Shown here: positions 1-5,939 of the stretch, piece by piece | How the letters are laid out: each line of letters opens with the position of its first letter | Numbering within the stretch: the first letter of the stretch is position 1 | Assembly (NCBI GenBank): GCA_902795975.1 | Contig: CADBNE010000067.1 | Coordinates: 1 to 9,804, forward strand | Direction: 5' to 3' | Origin: an uncultured Erysipelotrichaceae bacterium | GTDB taxonomy: Bacteria; Bacillota_I; Bacilli_A; RF39; UBA660 | Length of the DNA: 9,804 nt | Position numbers and translations under genes: made by a program | Notes under the pieces: generated by a model | The model's input: the letters and a program-made list of their open reading frames with translations, nothing else | What the model was told of the DNA's origin: nothing | Database searches by the model: none

Positions 1-732
1 TATAAAGAAGTAACTTTACTTGGACAAAATGTTAATGCTTATGGAAAAGATTTAAAAGAACAATATAAAATGGGAGATTTATTACGTGATGTAGCGAGTA
101 CTGGTATAGAGCGTGTAAGATTTATGACAAGTCATCCATGGGATTTTGATGATGATATGATTAATGTTATATCTGAATATGATAATATTATGCCTTATAT
201 ACATTTACCATTACAAAGTGGTTCAGATAGAATACTAAAATTAATGGGTAGAAGATATACTAAAGAAAAATATTTAGAATTATATAATAAGTTAAAAGCT
301 ACAATACCTAATGTTGCAATTACAACAGATATTATAGTAGGTTTCCCTGGTGAGACTAGAGAAGATTTTGAAGAAACATTAGATGTTGTAAATAAATGTA
401 AATATGATTCAGCATTTACTTTTATATTTTCACCTAGAGAAGGTACTCCAGCAGCTAGAATGAATGATGATGTTACAGAAGAAGAAAAAAATAGTAGATT
501 ATATGAATTAAATGATTTAGTTAATAAGTATGCTAATGAAGCTAATCAAAGATATATGAATAAAACTGTTAAAGTACTTATAGAAGGTATAGGAGAAAAA
601 GGAAATTTATTTGGATATACTGATACTATGAAGTTAGTTAATGTAGATGGTAGTGAAGATAATATTGGTAAAATTGTTGATGTAGAAATTACTGATGTTA
701 AAACATGGAGTATGGATGGAATAATAAAATAA
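1..732 (+). CDS. miaB: tRNA-2-methylthio-N6-dimethylallyladenosine synthase MiaB, C-terminal part (5' end outside window)
   Basis: The frame is open from base 1 and begins in YKEVTLLGQNVNAYG, the motif found in the radical-SAM core of MiaB, so the true start lies upstream. MiaB is a radical SAM, two-[4Fe-4S] enzyme that adds a methylthio group to i6A37 of tRNAs reading UNN codons. Visible are the second half of the radical-SAM barrel (RFMTSHPWDF, then HLPLQSGSDRILKLMGRRYT, then TTDIIVGFPGETREDFEET, then AFTFIFSPREGTPAA) and a C-terminal TRAM domain from about base 540 to the end, closing with TDVKTWSMDGIIK. The N-terminal MTTase domain and the CxxxCxxC cluster motif would lie upstream and cannot be checked. 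The other methylthiotransferases, MtaB and RimO, are less likely because the SHPWDF and LPLQSGS context is MiaB-like. A terminator starts inside the stop codon. In Bacillus, miaB sits just upstream of ymcA and cotE, and cotE is also nearby here. Confidence 0.93.
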   Translation, partial: YKEVTLLGQNVNAYGKDLKEQYKMGDLLRDVASTGIERVRFMTSHPWDFDDDMINVISEYDNIMPYIHLPLQSGSDRILKLMGRRYTKEKYLELYNKLKATIPNVAITTDIIVGFPGETREDFEETLDVVNKCKYDSAFTFIFSPREGTPAARMNDDVTEEEKNSRLYELNDLVNKYANEANQRYMNKTVKVLIEGIGEKGNLFGYTDTMKLVNVDGSEDNIGKIVDVEITDVKTWSMDGIIK

Positions 733-772
733 AAAGTATATTACAAAAAAGGTAGTATACTTTTTATTTTTT
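731..772 (+). terminator. Rho-independent terminator after miaB
   Basis: The left arm 731-744 (AAAAAGTATATTAC) pairs with 752-765 (GTAGTATACTTTTT), giving a 14-bp stem with one G-T pair, a loop of A's plus G, and a T-rich tail. The first two bases of the stem are the last two of the miaB stop codon. Confidence 0.85.
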
Positions 773-773
773 A

Positions 774-782
774 TGATATAAT
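774..782 (+). promoter_or_regulatory. Extended -10 promoter of the lipoprotein gene
   Basis: TGATATAAT contains the extended -10 TG dinucleotide one base before a perfect TATAAT (777-782). The place where a -35 would sit overlaps the 3' arm of the miaB terminator and has no TTGACA-like sequence, so this looks like a TG-dependent sigma-A promoter. Transcription should start near 789, leaving a leader of about 16 bases before the ATG at 805. Confidence 0.7.
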
Positions 783-804
783 GAAATAGAAGGAGAGTAT
801 GTGA

Positions 805-1698
805 ATGAAAAAAGTTTTAAAGTATTTTAGTTTAATGTTTGCTTTTTTACTAGTTTTAACTGGATGTAATTTTTCAAAGAAAAATGCTAAAGAAGAATTA
901 ACTAATGGTTTAGAAAAAACTGAAAAAGCAACAAATTACAGTGAAAAAGTTACAGTTGATTTCTCAATGGACCAAGAAGGTAAAAAAATAACTGCTAATG
1001 CCACAATCGATGGAAAAGTTTATACAGAAGGAGATAAAACTTTAATGTCTGCTGACATTACTGCAGGTGCTTCTGGAATGACTGTTAATGGTAAGTTATA
1101 TGCAGATATAGATAAAACTGCTGCTAAATTATATGTTAACTACATGGGTCAATGGATTAAATTAGATACAACTAGTTTATCTGGTTTAGGACTTGATTTT
1201 AAAGAAATAGCTGGACAAGCAGATAGCGCTAATTTATCTGCTAAAGAAATTTTAGATTATGCTAAAGAAACTAAAGAAGTTAAATCTGATAGAGATGGAC
1301 AAAAGAAATATAATGTTACTTTAGATAAAGAAAAAGTAAATAAAAAAGCTGCAGAAGCTGCTGAAAAAGCATTAGCTGAAGCTAAGAAAAATGGACAAGC
1401 AGATGCTGCTGCAGAAGCTGAAGAAGAATTAGCAGAAGTTAAAAAAGGAATTTTAAGTAAAGATATTACATTCGCTATATATACTAAAGACGGATATGTA
1501 TCAGGATTTGAAATTGATCTTGCTACAATTATCGATAGTATTGGAATGAATGAAGAAGAATTAGCAGAAATTAAGAAAATGAATGTCACTGGAAAAATTA
1601 AAGTTGAGCTTTCTGATTTTGGAAAAGTTTCTAAAATTGAAATTCCAGCAGAAGCTTTAAATGGTACTGATGCATTAACAATGTTAGGTAATATGTAA
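805..1698 (+). CDS. Uncharacterised lipoprotein with alanine/glutamate-rich helical insert
   Basis: A 297-residue exported lipoprotein. It has a positively charged N-terminus, a hydrophobic stretch (about residues 7-18) and a lipobox LTGC with the lipidated Cys at 21. Mature residues alternate short polar strands (VDFSMD, ITANATIDGKVY, MTVNGKLYAD, KLYVNYMGQWIKLD), reminiscent of the LolA/LppX-like or DUF6612-type beta-sheet lipoproteins of Firmicutes; that resemblance is tentative and no function can be assigned. Residues about 182-214 form an Ala/Glu/Lys-rich segment that should be a long charged helix, inserted between KYNVTLD and ITFAIYTKDGYVSGFEIDL. The start is ATG 805, preceded by AAGGAGAG; an in-frame ATG at 799 is followed at once by TGA and is excluded. 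Own promoter and own terminator indicate a single-gene unit. It uses somewhat more GCT/GCA and ATC/ATT codons than addB, consistent with good expression. It occupies the place of ymcA between miaB and cotE relative to Bacillus, but is not a YmcA homologue. Confidence 0.85.
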   Translation: MKKVLKYFSLMFAFLLVLTGCNFSKKNAKEELTNGLEKTEKATNYSEKVTVDFSMDQEGKKITANATIDGKVYTEGDKTLMSADITAGASGMTVNGKLYADIDKTAAKLYVNYMGQWIKLDTTSLSGLGLDFKEIAGQADSANLSAKEILDYAKETKEVKSDRDGQKKYNVTLDKEKVNKKAAEAAEKALAEAKKNGQADAAAEAEEELAEVKKGILSKDITFAIYTKDGYVSGFEIDLATIIDSIGMNEEELAEIKKMNVTGKIKVELSDFGKVSKIEIPAEALNGTDALTMLGNM

Positions 1699-1704
1699 AA
1701 AATT

Positions 1705-1736
1705 AAGAACGGATAATTCCGTTCTTTTTTATTTTT
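1705..1736 (+). terminator. Rho-independent terminator after the lipoprotein gene
   Basis: AAGAACGGA (1705-1713) pairs perfectly with TCCGTTCTT (1718-1726) around a TAAT loop, and a T-run follows. It has the most GC of the terminators in this window. Confidence 0.92.
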
Positions 1737-1740
1737 ATGA

Positions 1741-1766
1741 ACATATTTTATTTTTTAGCATACATT
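1741..1766 (+). promoter_or_regulatory. Candidate cotE promoter, possibly read by a sporulation sigma factor
   Basis: CATACATT at 1759-1766 fits the known sigma-E -10 consensus CATACAHT. AC at 1741-1742, 16 bases upstream of CATA, fits the sigma-K pattern AC-N16-CATANNNTA except for the last base. A sigma-E -35 at the usual 14-15 spacing is not seen; CATATT (1742-1747) is present but only 11 bases away. A weak sigma-A reading (TGAACA 1738-1743, 17 bases, TACATT) is also possible. The ATGATATAAT block used by three other units here is absent. Start would be near 1773, making a leader of about 12 bases. Confidence 0.4.
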
Positions 1767-1784
1767 TAAATAGGGAGTGATAAA

Positions 1785-2315
1785 ATGGCCTTGTATAAAG
1801 AAATTGTTACTAAAGCAATAATTGGTAAAGGAAAGAAGTCGTTTAAAAATACTTATACTATTGATGTAGATGAAAAGCCTGATACAATACTTGGTTGTTG
1901 GGTAATAAATCATAAATTTGATGGTTATAAAAAAGGAGATAAGGTAGGAGTAAAAGGAAATTTTGATATTAATATATGGTATTCATATGATAATAATCAA
2001 AAGACTACAGTAACTAGTAAAAATATTGAATATGATGATACATTTAACATTACATTAAAAAATAATACTGATGAATATAGTGATACTGATATTATAGTTA
2101 GAAGTTTATATCAACCAAACTGTTCTAATGTTGATATTAATGAAAATACTATTAAATTTTCTATTGATAAGGAGTTAGGAATAGAAATAGTTGGTGATAC
2201 AAAAGTTAAAATTGCTATAGAAGAAGATGAAGATCCTTGGGATATAATTGATGAAGATTTAACTGAAGAAGATGAAAAAGCTATAGATAATGAAATAAAT
2301 GAAAATTATTTATAA
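1785..2315 (+). CDS. cotE: Outer spore coat morphogenetic protein CotE
   Basis: A 176-residue homologue of CotE, which in Bacillus subtilis (181 residues) binds the SpoIVA basement layer and is needed to assemble the outer coat on the forespore surface in the mother cell. Recognised from recalled family sequence: the opening YKEIVTKAIIGKGKK corresponds to YREIITKAVVAKGRK, followed by ILGCWVINHKFD, GNFDINIWYSYDNNQKTTV, the QPNCSN segment and EIVGDTKVKIAI, then a strongly acidic tail (residues about 143-176) as in the Bacillus protein. No signal peptide or membrane segment. Start ATG 1785 is preceded by GGGAGTGA and gives the family's usual N-terminus. It is a single-gene unit between two terminators. 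In Bacillus the order is miaB-ymcA-cotE-mutS-mutL; here a lipoprotein gene separates miaB from cotE, and rpsP replaces mutS downstream. Its presence suggests that the organism, or a recent ancestor, sporulates. Confidence 0.88.
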   Translation: MALYKEIVTKAIIGKGKKSFKNTYTIDVDEKPDTILGCWVINHKFDGYKKGDKVGVKGNFDINIWYSYDNNQKTTVTSKNIEYDDTFNITLKNNTDEYSDTDIIVRSLYQPNCSNVDINENTIKFSIDKELGIEIVGDTKVKIAIEEDEDPWDIIDEDLTEEDEKAIDNEINENYL

Positions 2316-2347
2316 GTGTTAACTAAAAATGGTTGACACTTTTTTTT
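2314..2347 (+). terminator. Rho-independent terminator after cotE
   Basis: AAGTGTTAACT (2314-2324) pairs with GGTTGACACTT (2331-2341), 11 bp with two G-T pairs, around loop AAAAAT, followed by T's to 2347. The stem starts inside the cotE stop codon and its 3' arm contains the rpsP -35 hexamer. Confidence 0.88.
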
Positions 2348-2361
2348 ATTTGTGCTATTAT
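2333..2361 (+). promoter_or_regulatory. Strong sigma-A promoter of rpsP-khpA
   Basis: A perfect -35 TTGACA (2333-2338), a 17-base spacer, and TATTAT (2356-2361) preceded by TG one base earlier (TGCTATTAT), so it has both a consensus -35 and an extended -10. It is the best promoter in the window, as expected for a ribosomal protein gene. Start near 2368, leader about 28 bases. Confidence 0.9.
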
Positions 2362-2380
2362 CTATTTATGTGTAATTGAT

Positions 2381-2388
2381 GGGAGGGA
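2381..2388 (+). promoter_or_regulatory. Ribosome binding site fixing the rpsP start
   Basis: GGGAGGGA lies 7 bases before ATG 2396. A longer in-frame reading from 2333 would start inside the terminator and promoter and upstream of the predicted transcription start, so it is rejected. Confidence 0.9.
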
Positions 2389-2395
2389 TATTAAC

Positions 2396-2677
2396 ATGGC
2401 AGTAAAATTAAGATTAAGAAGAATGGGTGCTAAAAAAAGAGCATTTTATCGTATAGTTGCAGCTGATTCAAGAGCTCCAAGAGATGGTAGATTCATCGAA
2501 GAAATCGGATATTATAATCCAATTGAAGTTCCAGCTGTTGTAAAAATTGATAAAGATAAAGCACTTACTTGGTTAGGTAACGGAGCTATTCCAACAGATA
2601 CTGTTAGAGATTTATTTAGTAAAGAAGGAATCATGAAAGCATTCCACGAATCTAAATCAAAGAAAGAAGAAAAGTAA
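2396..2677 (+). CDS. rpsP: 30S ribosomal protein S16
   Basis: A 93-residue protein starting [21 protein letters not shown] and containing [22 protein letters not shown], the classic S16 signature. S16 binds 16S rRNA and helps the 5' domain of the 30S subunit fold. Length is typical (about 80-95). The C-terminus is a lysine/glutamate tail, SKSKKEEK, as in many Bacilli. It uses ATC and GGA/GGT codons more than the neighbouring weakly expressed genes, in line with high expression. It is the first gene of a two-gene unit with khpA, which begins one base after its stop. In most Firmicutes the cluster continues rimM-trmD-rplS; here it stops after khpA at a terminator. Confidence 0.98.
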   Translation: MAVKLRLRRMGAKKRAFYRIVAADSRAPRDGRFIEEIGYYNPIEVPAVVKIDKDKALTWLGNGAIPTDTVRDLFSKEGIMKAFHESKSKKEEK

Positions 2678-2678
2678 T

Positions 2679-2918
2679 ATGGATTTAGTAGATTTAACTA
2701 AATATATAGTTACTAATCTAGTTAAAGATGCTGATGCTGTTAAAGTATCTATGACTGATGGTAATGAAAAAATAATTAATGTTACTGTATCTGAAAGTGA
2801 TATTGGTGCTGTAATTGGACGTGGTGGAAAAACAGCTAATTCTATTCGTAATGTAGTTCAAGCGTCAGCATATATTAATAATCTAGGTAAAGTAAGAGTT
2901 AATATAGATTGTAAATAG
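2679..2918 (+). CDS. khpA: KH-domain RNA-binding protein KhpA
   Basis: A 79-residue single-KH protein, full length for the family (YlqC in B. subtilis, about 75-80). The type II KH fold is seen as VKVSMTDGNEKIINVTVSESDIGAVIGRGGKTANSIRNVV, with the nucleic-acid-binding GxxG loop as GRGG at residues 47-50. KhpA works as a dimer with KhpB (Jag/EloR) and in Gram-positive cocci helps control cell elongation through RNA binding; which RNAs it binds here is unknown. It starts one base after the rpsP stop and has only a purine-rich run (AAGAAAGAAGAAAAG) as Shine-Dalgarno, so it is probably translated by coupling to rpsP. A terminator overlaps its stop codon. Confidence 0.94.
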   Translation: MDLVDLTKYIVTNLVKDADAVKVSMTDGNEKIINVTVSESDIGAVIGRGGKTANSIRNVVQASAYINNLGKVRVNIDCK

Positions 2919-2942
2919 AATCGTTGTATTCTATTTTTTTTT
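2913..2942 (+). terminator. Rho-independent terminator after khpA
   Basis: AAATAGAAT (2913-2921) pairs with ATTCTATTT (2928-2936) around CGTTGT, followed by T's to 2942. The stem has only one G-C pair, so it is weak in isolation, but the position and U-tract support it. The TAG stop lies within the 5' arm. Confidence 0.7.
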
Positions 2943-2971
2943 GTAAATAATAATAAATAAATATGTATTTA

Positions 2972-2980
2972 TGATATAAT
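2972..2980 (+). promoter_or_regulatory. Extended -10 promoter of the uppS-cdsA-rseP operon
   Basis: TGATATAAT with TATAAT at 2975-2980, the same ATGATATAAT block as before the lipoprotein gene and addB. The -35 region is only A/T with no TTGACA likeness. Start near 2987, about 21 bases before uppS. Confidence 0.75.
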
Positions 2981-3007
2981 GGTTTATAGAGGGTTTAAGG
3001 AGGTATT

Positions 3008-3742
3008 ATGGATTATACTAAATTAAAGATACCTAATCATGTAGCTATTATACTTGATGGAAATGGTAGATGGGCAAAAGAAAAGGGAATGGTTAGAAGT
3101 GAAGGGCATAGAGCAGGATTTAATAATCTTGTTAATCTTAGTAAACATATTTTTAAAACTGGAGTTAAGGTACTAAGTGTATATGCATTTTCTACTGAAA
3201 ATTTTAAGAGAAGTAAAGAAGAAGTAAATTTTTTAATGAATATATTTGAAAAAAAATTTATGGAATATGCAACTGAATTAAAGAAAGATAATATTAAAGT
3301 AGTATTCTCTGGTGCAAGATGTAAACCTGTAAAAGAAAAATTAATTAATATTATAAATAAATGTGAAGATATTACTAAAGATTGTACAGGTGGTATAATG
3401 AATATCTGTTTTAATTATGGTTCACATTTAGAAATAAAAAGTGCAATAGAAAGAATACATGATGATATAAATAATAATATAATTAGTGTAGATGATATAA
3501 GTGAGGATATGATTTATCATTATATGTTTCAAGATTTACCACCTATAGATTTTATGATAAGAACTAGTGGTGAACAAAGATTAAGTAATTTTATGTTATA
3601 TCAATTAACTTATGCTGAATTATATTTTCCTAAAACTTATTTTCCAGATTTTAATGAAGAAGAATTTGATAAAGCTTTAGTAGAATATACAAGTCGTGAT
3701 CGTAGATTTGGAGGTATTAATTATGAAACAAAGAGTAATTAG
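3008..3742 (+). CDS. uppS: Undecaprenyl-diphosphate synthase (cis-prenyltransferase)
   Basis: A 244-residue cytosolic enzyme that condenses farnesyl diphosphate with eight isopentenyl diphosphates to give the C55 carrier lipid for peptidoglycan and other wall polymers. Motifs: HVAIILDGNGRWAK with the Mg-binding Asp17, SVYAFSTENFKRSKEEV (57 onward, Asn65), and DFMIRTSGEQRLSNF with Arg185, Arg191 and Ser193, then Glu204 in YAELYF. These map to E. coli UppS catalytic residues (D26, N74, R194, R200, E213) with a constant offset of 9, so the active site is intact. The segment usually NYGGR or NYGSR reads NYGSH (136-140), an Arg-to-His change. The start is ATG 3008, after a full AAGGAGGT at an unusually short spacing of about 4. 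It overlaps cdsA by 20 bases. frr, its usual upstream neighbour in Bacilli, is absent. Confidence 0.96.
   Translation: MDYTKLKIPNHVAIILDGNGRWAKEKGMVRSEGHRAGFNNLVNLSKHIFKTGVKVLSVYAFSTENFKRSKEEVNFLMNIFEKKFMEYATELKKDNIKVVFSGARCKPVKEKLINIINKCEDITKDCTGGIMNICFNYGSHLEIKSAIERIHDDINNNIISVDDISEDMIYHYMFQDLPPIDFMIRTSGEQRLSNFMLYQLTYAELYFPKTYFPDFNEEEFDKALVEYTSRDRRFGGINYETKSN
3710..3715 (+). promoter_or_regulatory. Ribosome binding site deciding the cdsA start
   Basis: GGAGGT inside the 3' end of uppS lies 7 bases before ATG 3723. It supports the start MKQRVISAIVML over the longer in-frame reading from 3696, which would put polar residues before the first membrane segment. Confidence 0.85.
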
Positions 3743-4523
3743 TGCTATTGTAATGTTAGCTATTGTTATACCAGTATTTATAATAGGTGGGGATTTGTTT
3801 AAAGTAGCTATACTATTAATAGCAATGTTAGGATTAAAAGAGTACTTAGATATTAAAGAAACTAGAAAGACATTACCTACATTAATAAAATTAATTGCTT
3901 ATTTATTTATACCTTTAATATTATTTACTGTAGATGTAAATAAACATTTTGTTATGACTGTTGATTTTAGAGTTATTGCAAGTTTGTTTTTATTGTTGTT
4001 GCTTCCTGTTGTGTTATATCATAAAAGAGAAACATATAGTATTAATGATGCTAATTATGTATTTACAGGAGTAATGTTTTTAGGTATTGCTATGTCTTTA
4101 TTTGGTACATATTTTGATATGAATAAAGACTTACTTATTTATTTAATATTTATAACAGTATTTACTGATACTTTTGCATATCTTACAGGTATGTTAGTTG
4201 GAAAACATAAATTATTAGAGGTTGTTTCTCCAAAGAAAACTTGGGAAGGTTTAGTTGGTGGAACAATATTTGGTGTTTTTATAGCAACTATTTTTTATGT
4301 AACAATTGTAGATAGTAATGTTATTTTACCAGTAGTTATTTTTGTTACTACTATATTATCTATAATTGGACAAATGGGAGATTTATTTTTCTCAGCTATT
4401 AAGAGATATTTTGGTAAGAAAGATTTCTCTAATTTAATGCCAGGGCATGGTGGAATATTAGATAGATTAGATAGTTTAATATTTGTTTTACTTGCCTATG
4501 GATTCTTTTTATCAATTTTATAG
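3723..4523 (+). CDS. cdsA: Phosphatidate cytidylyltransferase (CDP-diacylglycerol synthase)
   Basis: A 266-residue, multi-pass membrane enzyme that makes CDP-diacylglycerol from phosphatidate and CTP, the branch point for phosphatidylglycerol and cardiolipin. Hydrophobic helices fill most of the protein (for example residues 4-20, 24-36 and the 60s-100s). The diagnostic signature spans Ser224 to Asp250: S-A-I-K-R, then KKDFSN, then PGHGG and DRLD, with the metal-binding aspartates at 247 and 250. The only departure from the published pattern is Met where Leu/Ile/Phe is usual before PGHGG. SPKKTWEGLVGG upstream is also typical. It is translationally linked with uppS (20-base overlap) and followed 9 bases later by rseP. 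In Bacillus dxr lies between cdsA and rasP; it is missing here. Confidence 0.96.
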   Translation: MKQRVISAIVMLAIVIPVFIIGGDLFKVAILLIAMLGLKEYLDIKETRKTLPTLIKLIAYLFIPLILFTVDVNKHFVMTVDFRVIASLFLLLLLPVVLYHKRETYSINDANYVFTGVMFLGIAMSLFGTYFDMNKDLLIYLIFITVFTDTFAYLTGMLVGKHKLLEVVSPKKTWEGLVGGTIFGVFIATIFYVTIVDSNVILPVVIFVTTILSIIGQMGDLFFSAIKRYFGKKDFSNLMPGHGGILDRLDSLIFVLLAYGFFLSIL

Positions 4524-4532
4524 GAGGAAGAT

Positions 4533-5882
4533 ATGATAGGATTTTTTATAACAATGCTTTATTTCATAGTTATATTAGGAATAGTTGTTTTTATTCATGA
4601 ATTAGGGCATTTTATATTTGCAAAAAAAGCTGGAGTATATGTTTATGAATTTAGTATAGGAATGGGTCCTAGGTTATTTAAATTTAATAGAAAGCCTAAG
4701 AAAAAAATCATAGATGGTAAAGAAGTAGAAGTTGTAGATGAGACAGATTATTGTATTAGAGCTTTTCCAATAGGTGGATTTGTTCAAATGGCTGGAGAAG
4801 AAATAGAAGCAGATGAAAAAATTCCTGTTGAAAAAAGATTACAATCAAAAACATGGGGTCAAAGATTCATGGTTATGGTTGCAGGAGTAATGAATAATTT
4901 TATCTTAGCTTTTATAGTTTTATTAATTATTGGATGGACAAATACATTAAGTCTTAATTCAACATTAGTAACTGATATTAATACTGATTTATATCCTAAT
5001 TTAAAAGATGGAGATAGAATAGTAGCTGTTAATAATGTTAAAATTAGGAATTATGATAGACTTAATTTAGAGATGGCAGTTAATTCAAAGAAAGATTTTG
5101 AAGTAACTGTTAAGCATGAAAATGGTGAAAAAGAAAAAATAACAATTCATCCTATAGCAGTAGGTAAAGATTATCTACCTTTAGGATATGACTATGGATT
5201 CAGTGTAGAACCAAAATATAATAAAGATACTAAAAAAATAGATTTTTATATAAAAGAATCTAAAATAGATGGTCTTAAAAATGATACTAAGTTAAAAGCT
5301 ATAAATGGAGTAGAATTTGATTCATTCTCTAAATTATTAGTTAGTATAAATAATAATAGAGATGATTTAAAGATTACTGTATTAGATGGTAATGAAGAAA
5401 AAGAAATAAGTGTTAAAGTAGAAGAGAAAAAAGATGAAGCATTAAAGGGTTATGAATATGGATTTACACCTACTGGAACTGAAGAAAAAGGGTTCTTTGC
5501 AGGTATTAAATATGCAGTTGGTAAATGGTTAAGTACTGTTGAGCAAATGTTCTTTACTGTATGGTATTTAATTATTGGTAAATTAAGTCTTAATATGTTA
5601 TCAGGTCCTGTTGGTATATATAATGTTGTAGGTGAAGCAAGAACTATGGGTTTAGCATCAGTATTATCTTTAATTGCTTTACTTAATATTAATGTAGGAT
5701 TTATTAATATATTACCTTTACCAGCATTTGATGGTGGACATGCATTATTCTTAATTATAGAGAAGATAAAAGGTTCTCCAGTTAATCCAAAAGTAGAAAA
5801 TACAATACATAATATATTCTTTATATTACTTATGATACTTATGTTATATGTAACATTTAATGATGTATTAAGATTATTTTAG
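4533..5882 (+). CDS. rseP: RseP/RasP-type site-2 zinc metalloprotease with two PDZ domains
   Basis: A 449-residue intramembrane protease that cleaves membrane-bound substrates, in Bacilli anti-sigma factors, the division protein FtsL and leftover signal peptides. The first membrane helix carries the zinc motif HELGH (His22, Glu23, His26). A second helix near 112-134 has GVMNNFILAF. The third zinc ligand is Asp400 in LPLPAFDGGH, and a last helix covers about 426-443. Between them lie two PDZ-like units: one around residues 140-210 with LKDGDRIVAVNNVKI and a second around 225-295 with LKNDTKLKAINGVEF, each followed by a K-E-I-T/S-V strand. The insert DGKEVEVVDETDYCIRAFPIGGFVQM is the usual membrane-reentrant region. 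The start is preceded by AGGAGGAAG. It is the last gene of the uppS operon; a terminator begins in its stop codon. Confidence 0.95.
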   Translation: MIGFFITMLYFIVILGIVVFIHELGHFIFAKKAGVYVYEFSIGMGPRLFKFNRKPKKKIIDGKEVEVVDETDYCIRAFPIGGFVQMAGEEIEADEKIPVEKRLQSKTWGQRFMVMVAGVMNNFILAFIVLLIIGWTNTLSLNSTLVTDINTDLYPNLKDGDRIVAVNNVKIRNYDRLNLEMAVNSKKDFEVTVKHENGEKEKITIHPIAVGKDYLPLGYDYGFSVEPKYNKDTKKIDFYIKESKIDGLKNDTKLKAINGVEFDSFSKLLVSINNNRDDLKITVLDGNEEKEISVKVEEKKDEALKGYEYGFTPTGTEEKGFFAGIKYAVGKWLSTVEQMFFTVWYLIIGKLSLNMLSGPVGIYNVVGEARTMGLASVLSLIALLNINVGFINILPLPAFDGGHALFLIIEKIKGSPVNPKVENTIHNIFFILLMILMLYVTFNDVLRLF

Positions 5883-5907
5883 AAACTAGTAATAGTTTCT
5901 TTTTTTT
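5881..5907 (+). terminator. Rho-independent terminator after rseP
   Basis: AGAAACTA (5881-5888) pairs with TAGTTTCT (5893-5900) around GTAA, followed by eight T's. It begins in the rseP TAG stop. Confidence 0.85.
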
Positions 5908-5928
5908 ATATATTTCATATTAATAATT

Positions 5929-5936
5929 AGGGTGAT
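5929..5936 (+). promoter_or_regulatory. Ribosome binding site for a TTG start
   Basis: AGGGTGAT matches the GGTGAT end of the ideal Shine-Dalgarno and lies 3 bases before TTG 5940. It is the main support for the non-ATG start. No clear sigma-A promoter is seen between the rseP terminator and this site; TATTAA at 5918-5923 is a weak candidate. Confidence 0.6.
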
Positions 5937-5939
5937 AAA

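Noticed and set aside
1257..1589. 110-codon open frame on the minus strand
   Set aside because: It lies wholly within the lipoprotein gene, has a Ser/Ala-rich composition mirroring the Ala/Glu-rich segment and shows no ribosome binding site.
2333..2395. N-terminal extension of S16 ([13 protein letters not shown]...)
   Set aside because: This stretch is the cotE terminator arm and rpsP promoter; it lies mostly upstream of the predicted transcription start, and S16 normally starts MAVK/MAVKIRL.
2919..3007. Possible riboswitch or small RNA in the largest gap
   Set aside because: The 89 bases are filled by the khpA terminator, a simple AT run, the uppS promoter and its ribosome binding site.
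3696..3722. Nine-residue N-terminal extension of CdsA
   Set aside because: ATG 3723 has GGAGGT at ideal spacing and directly precedes the first membrane helix.
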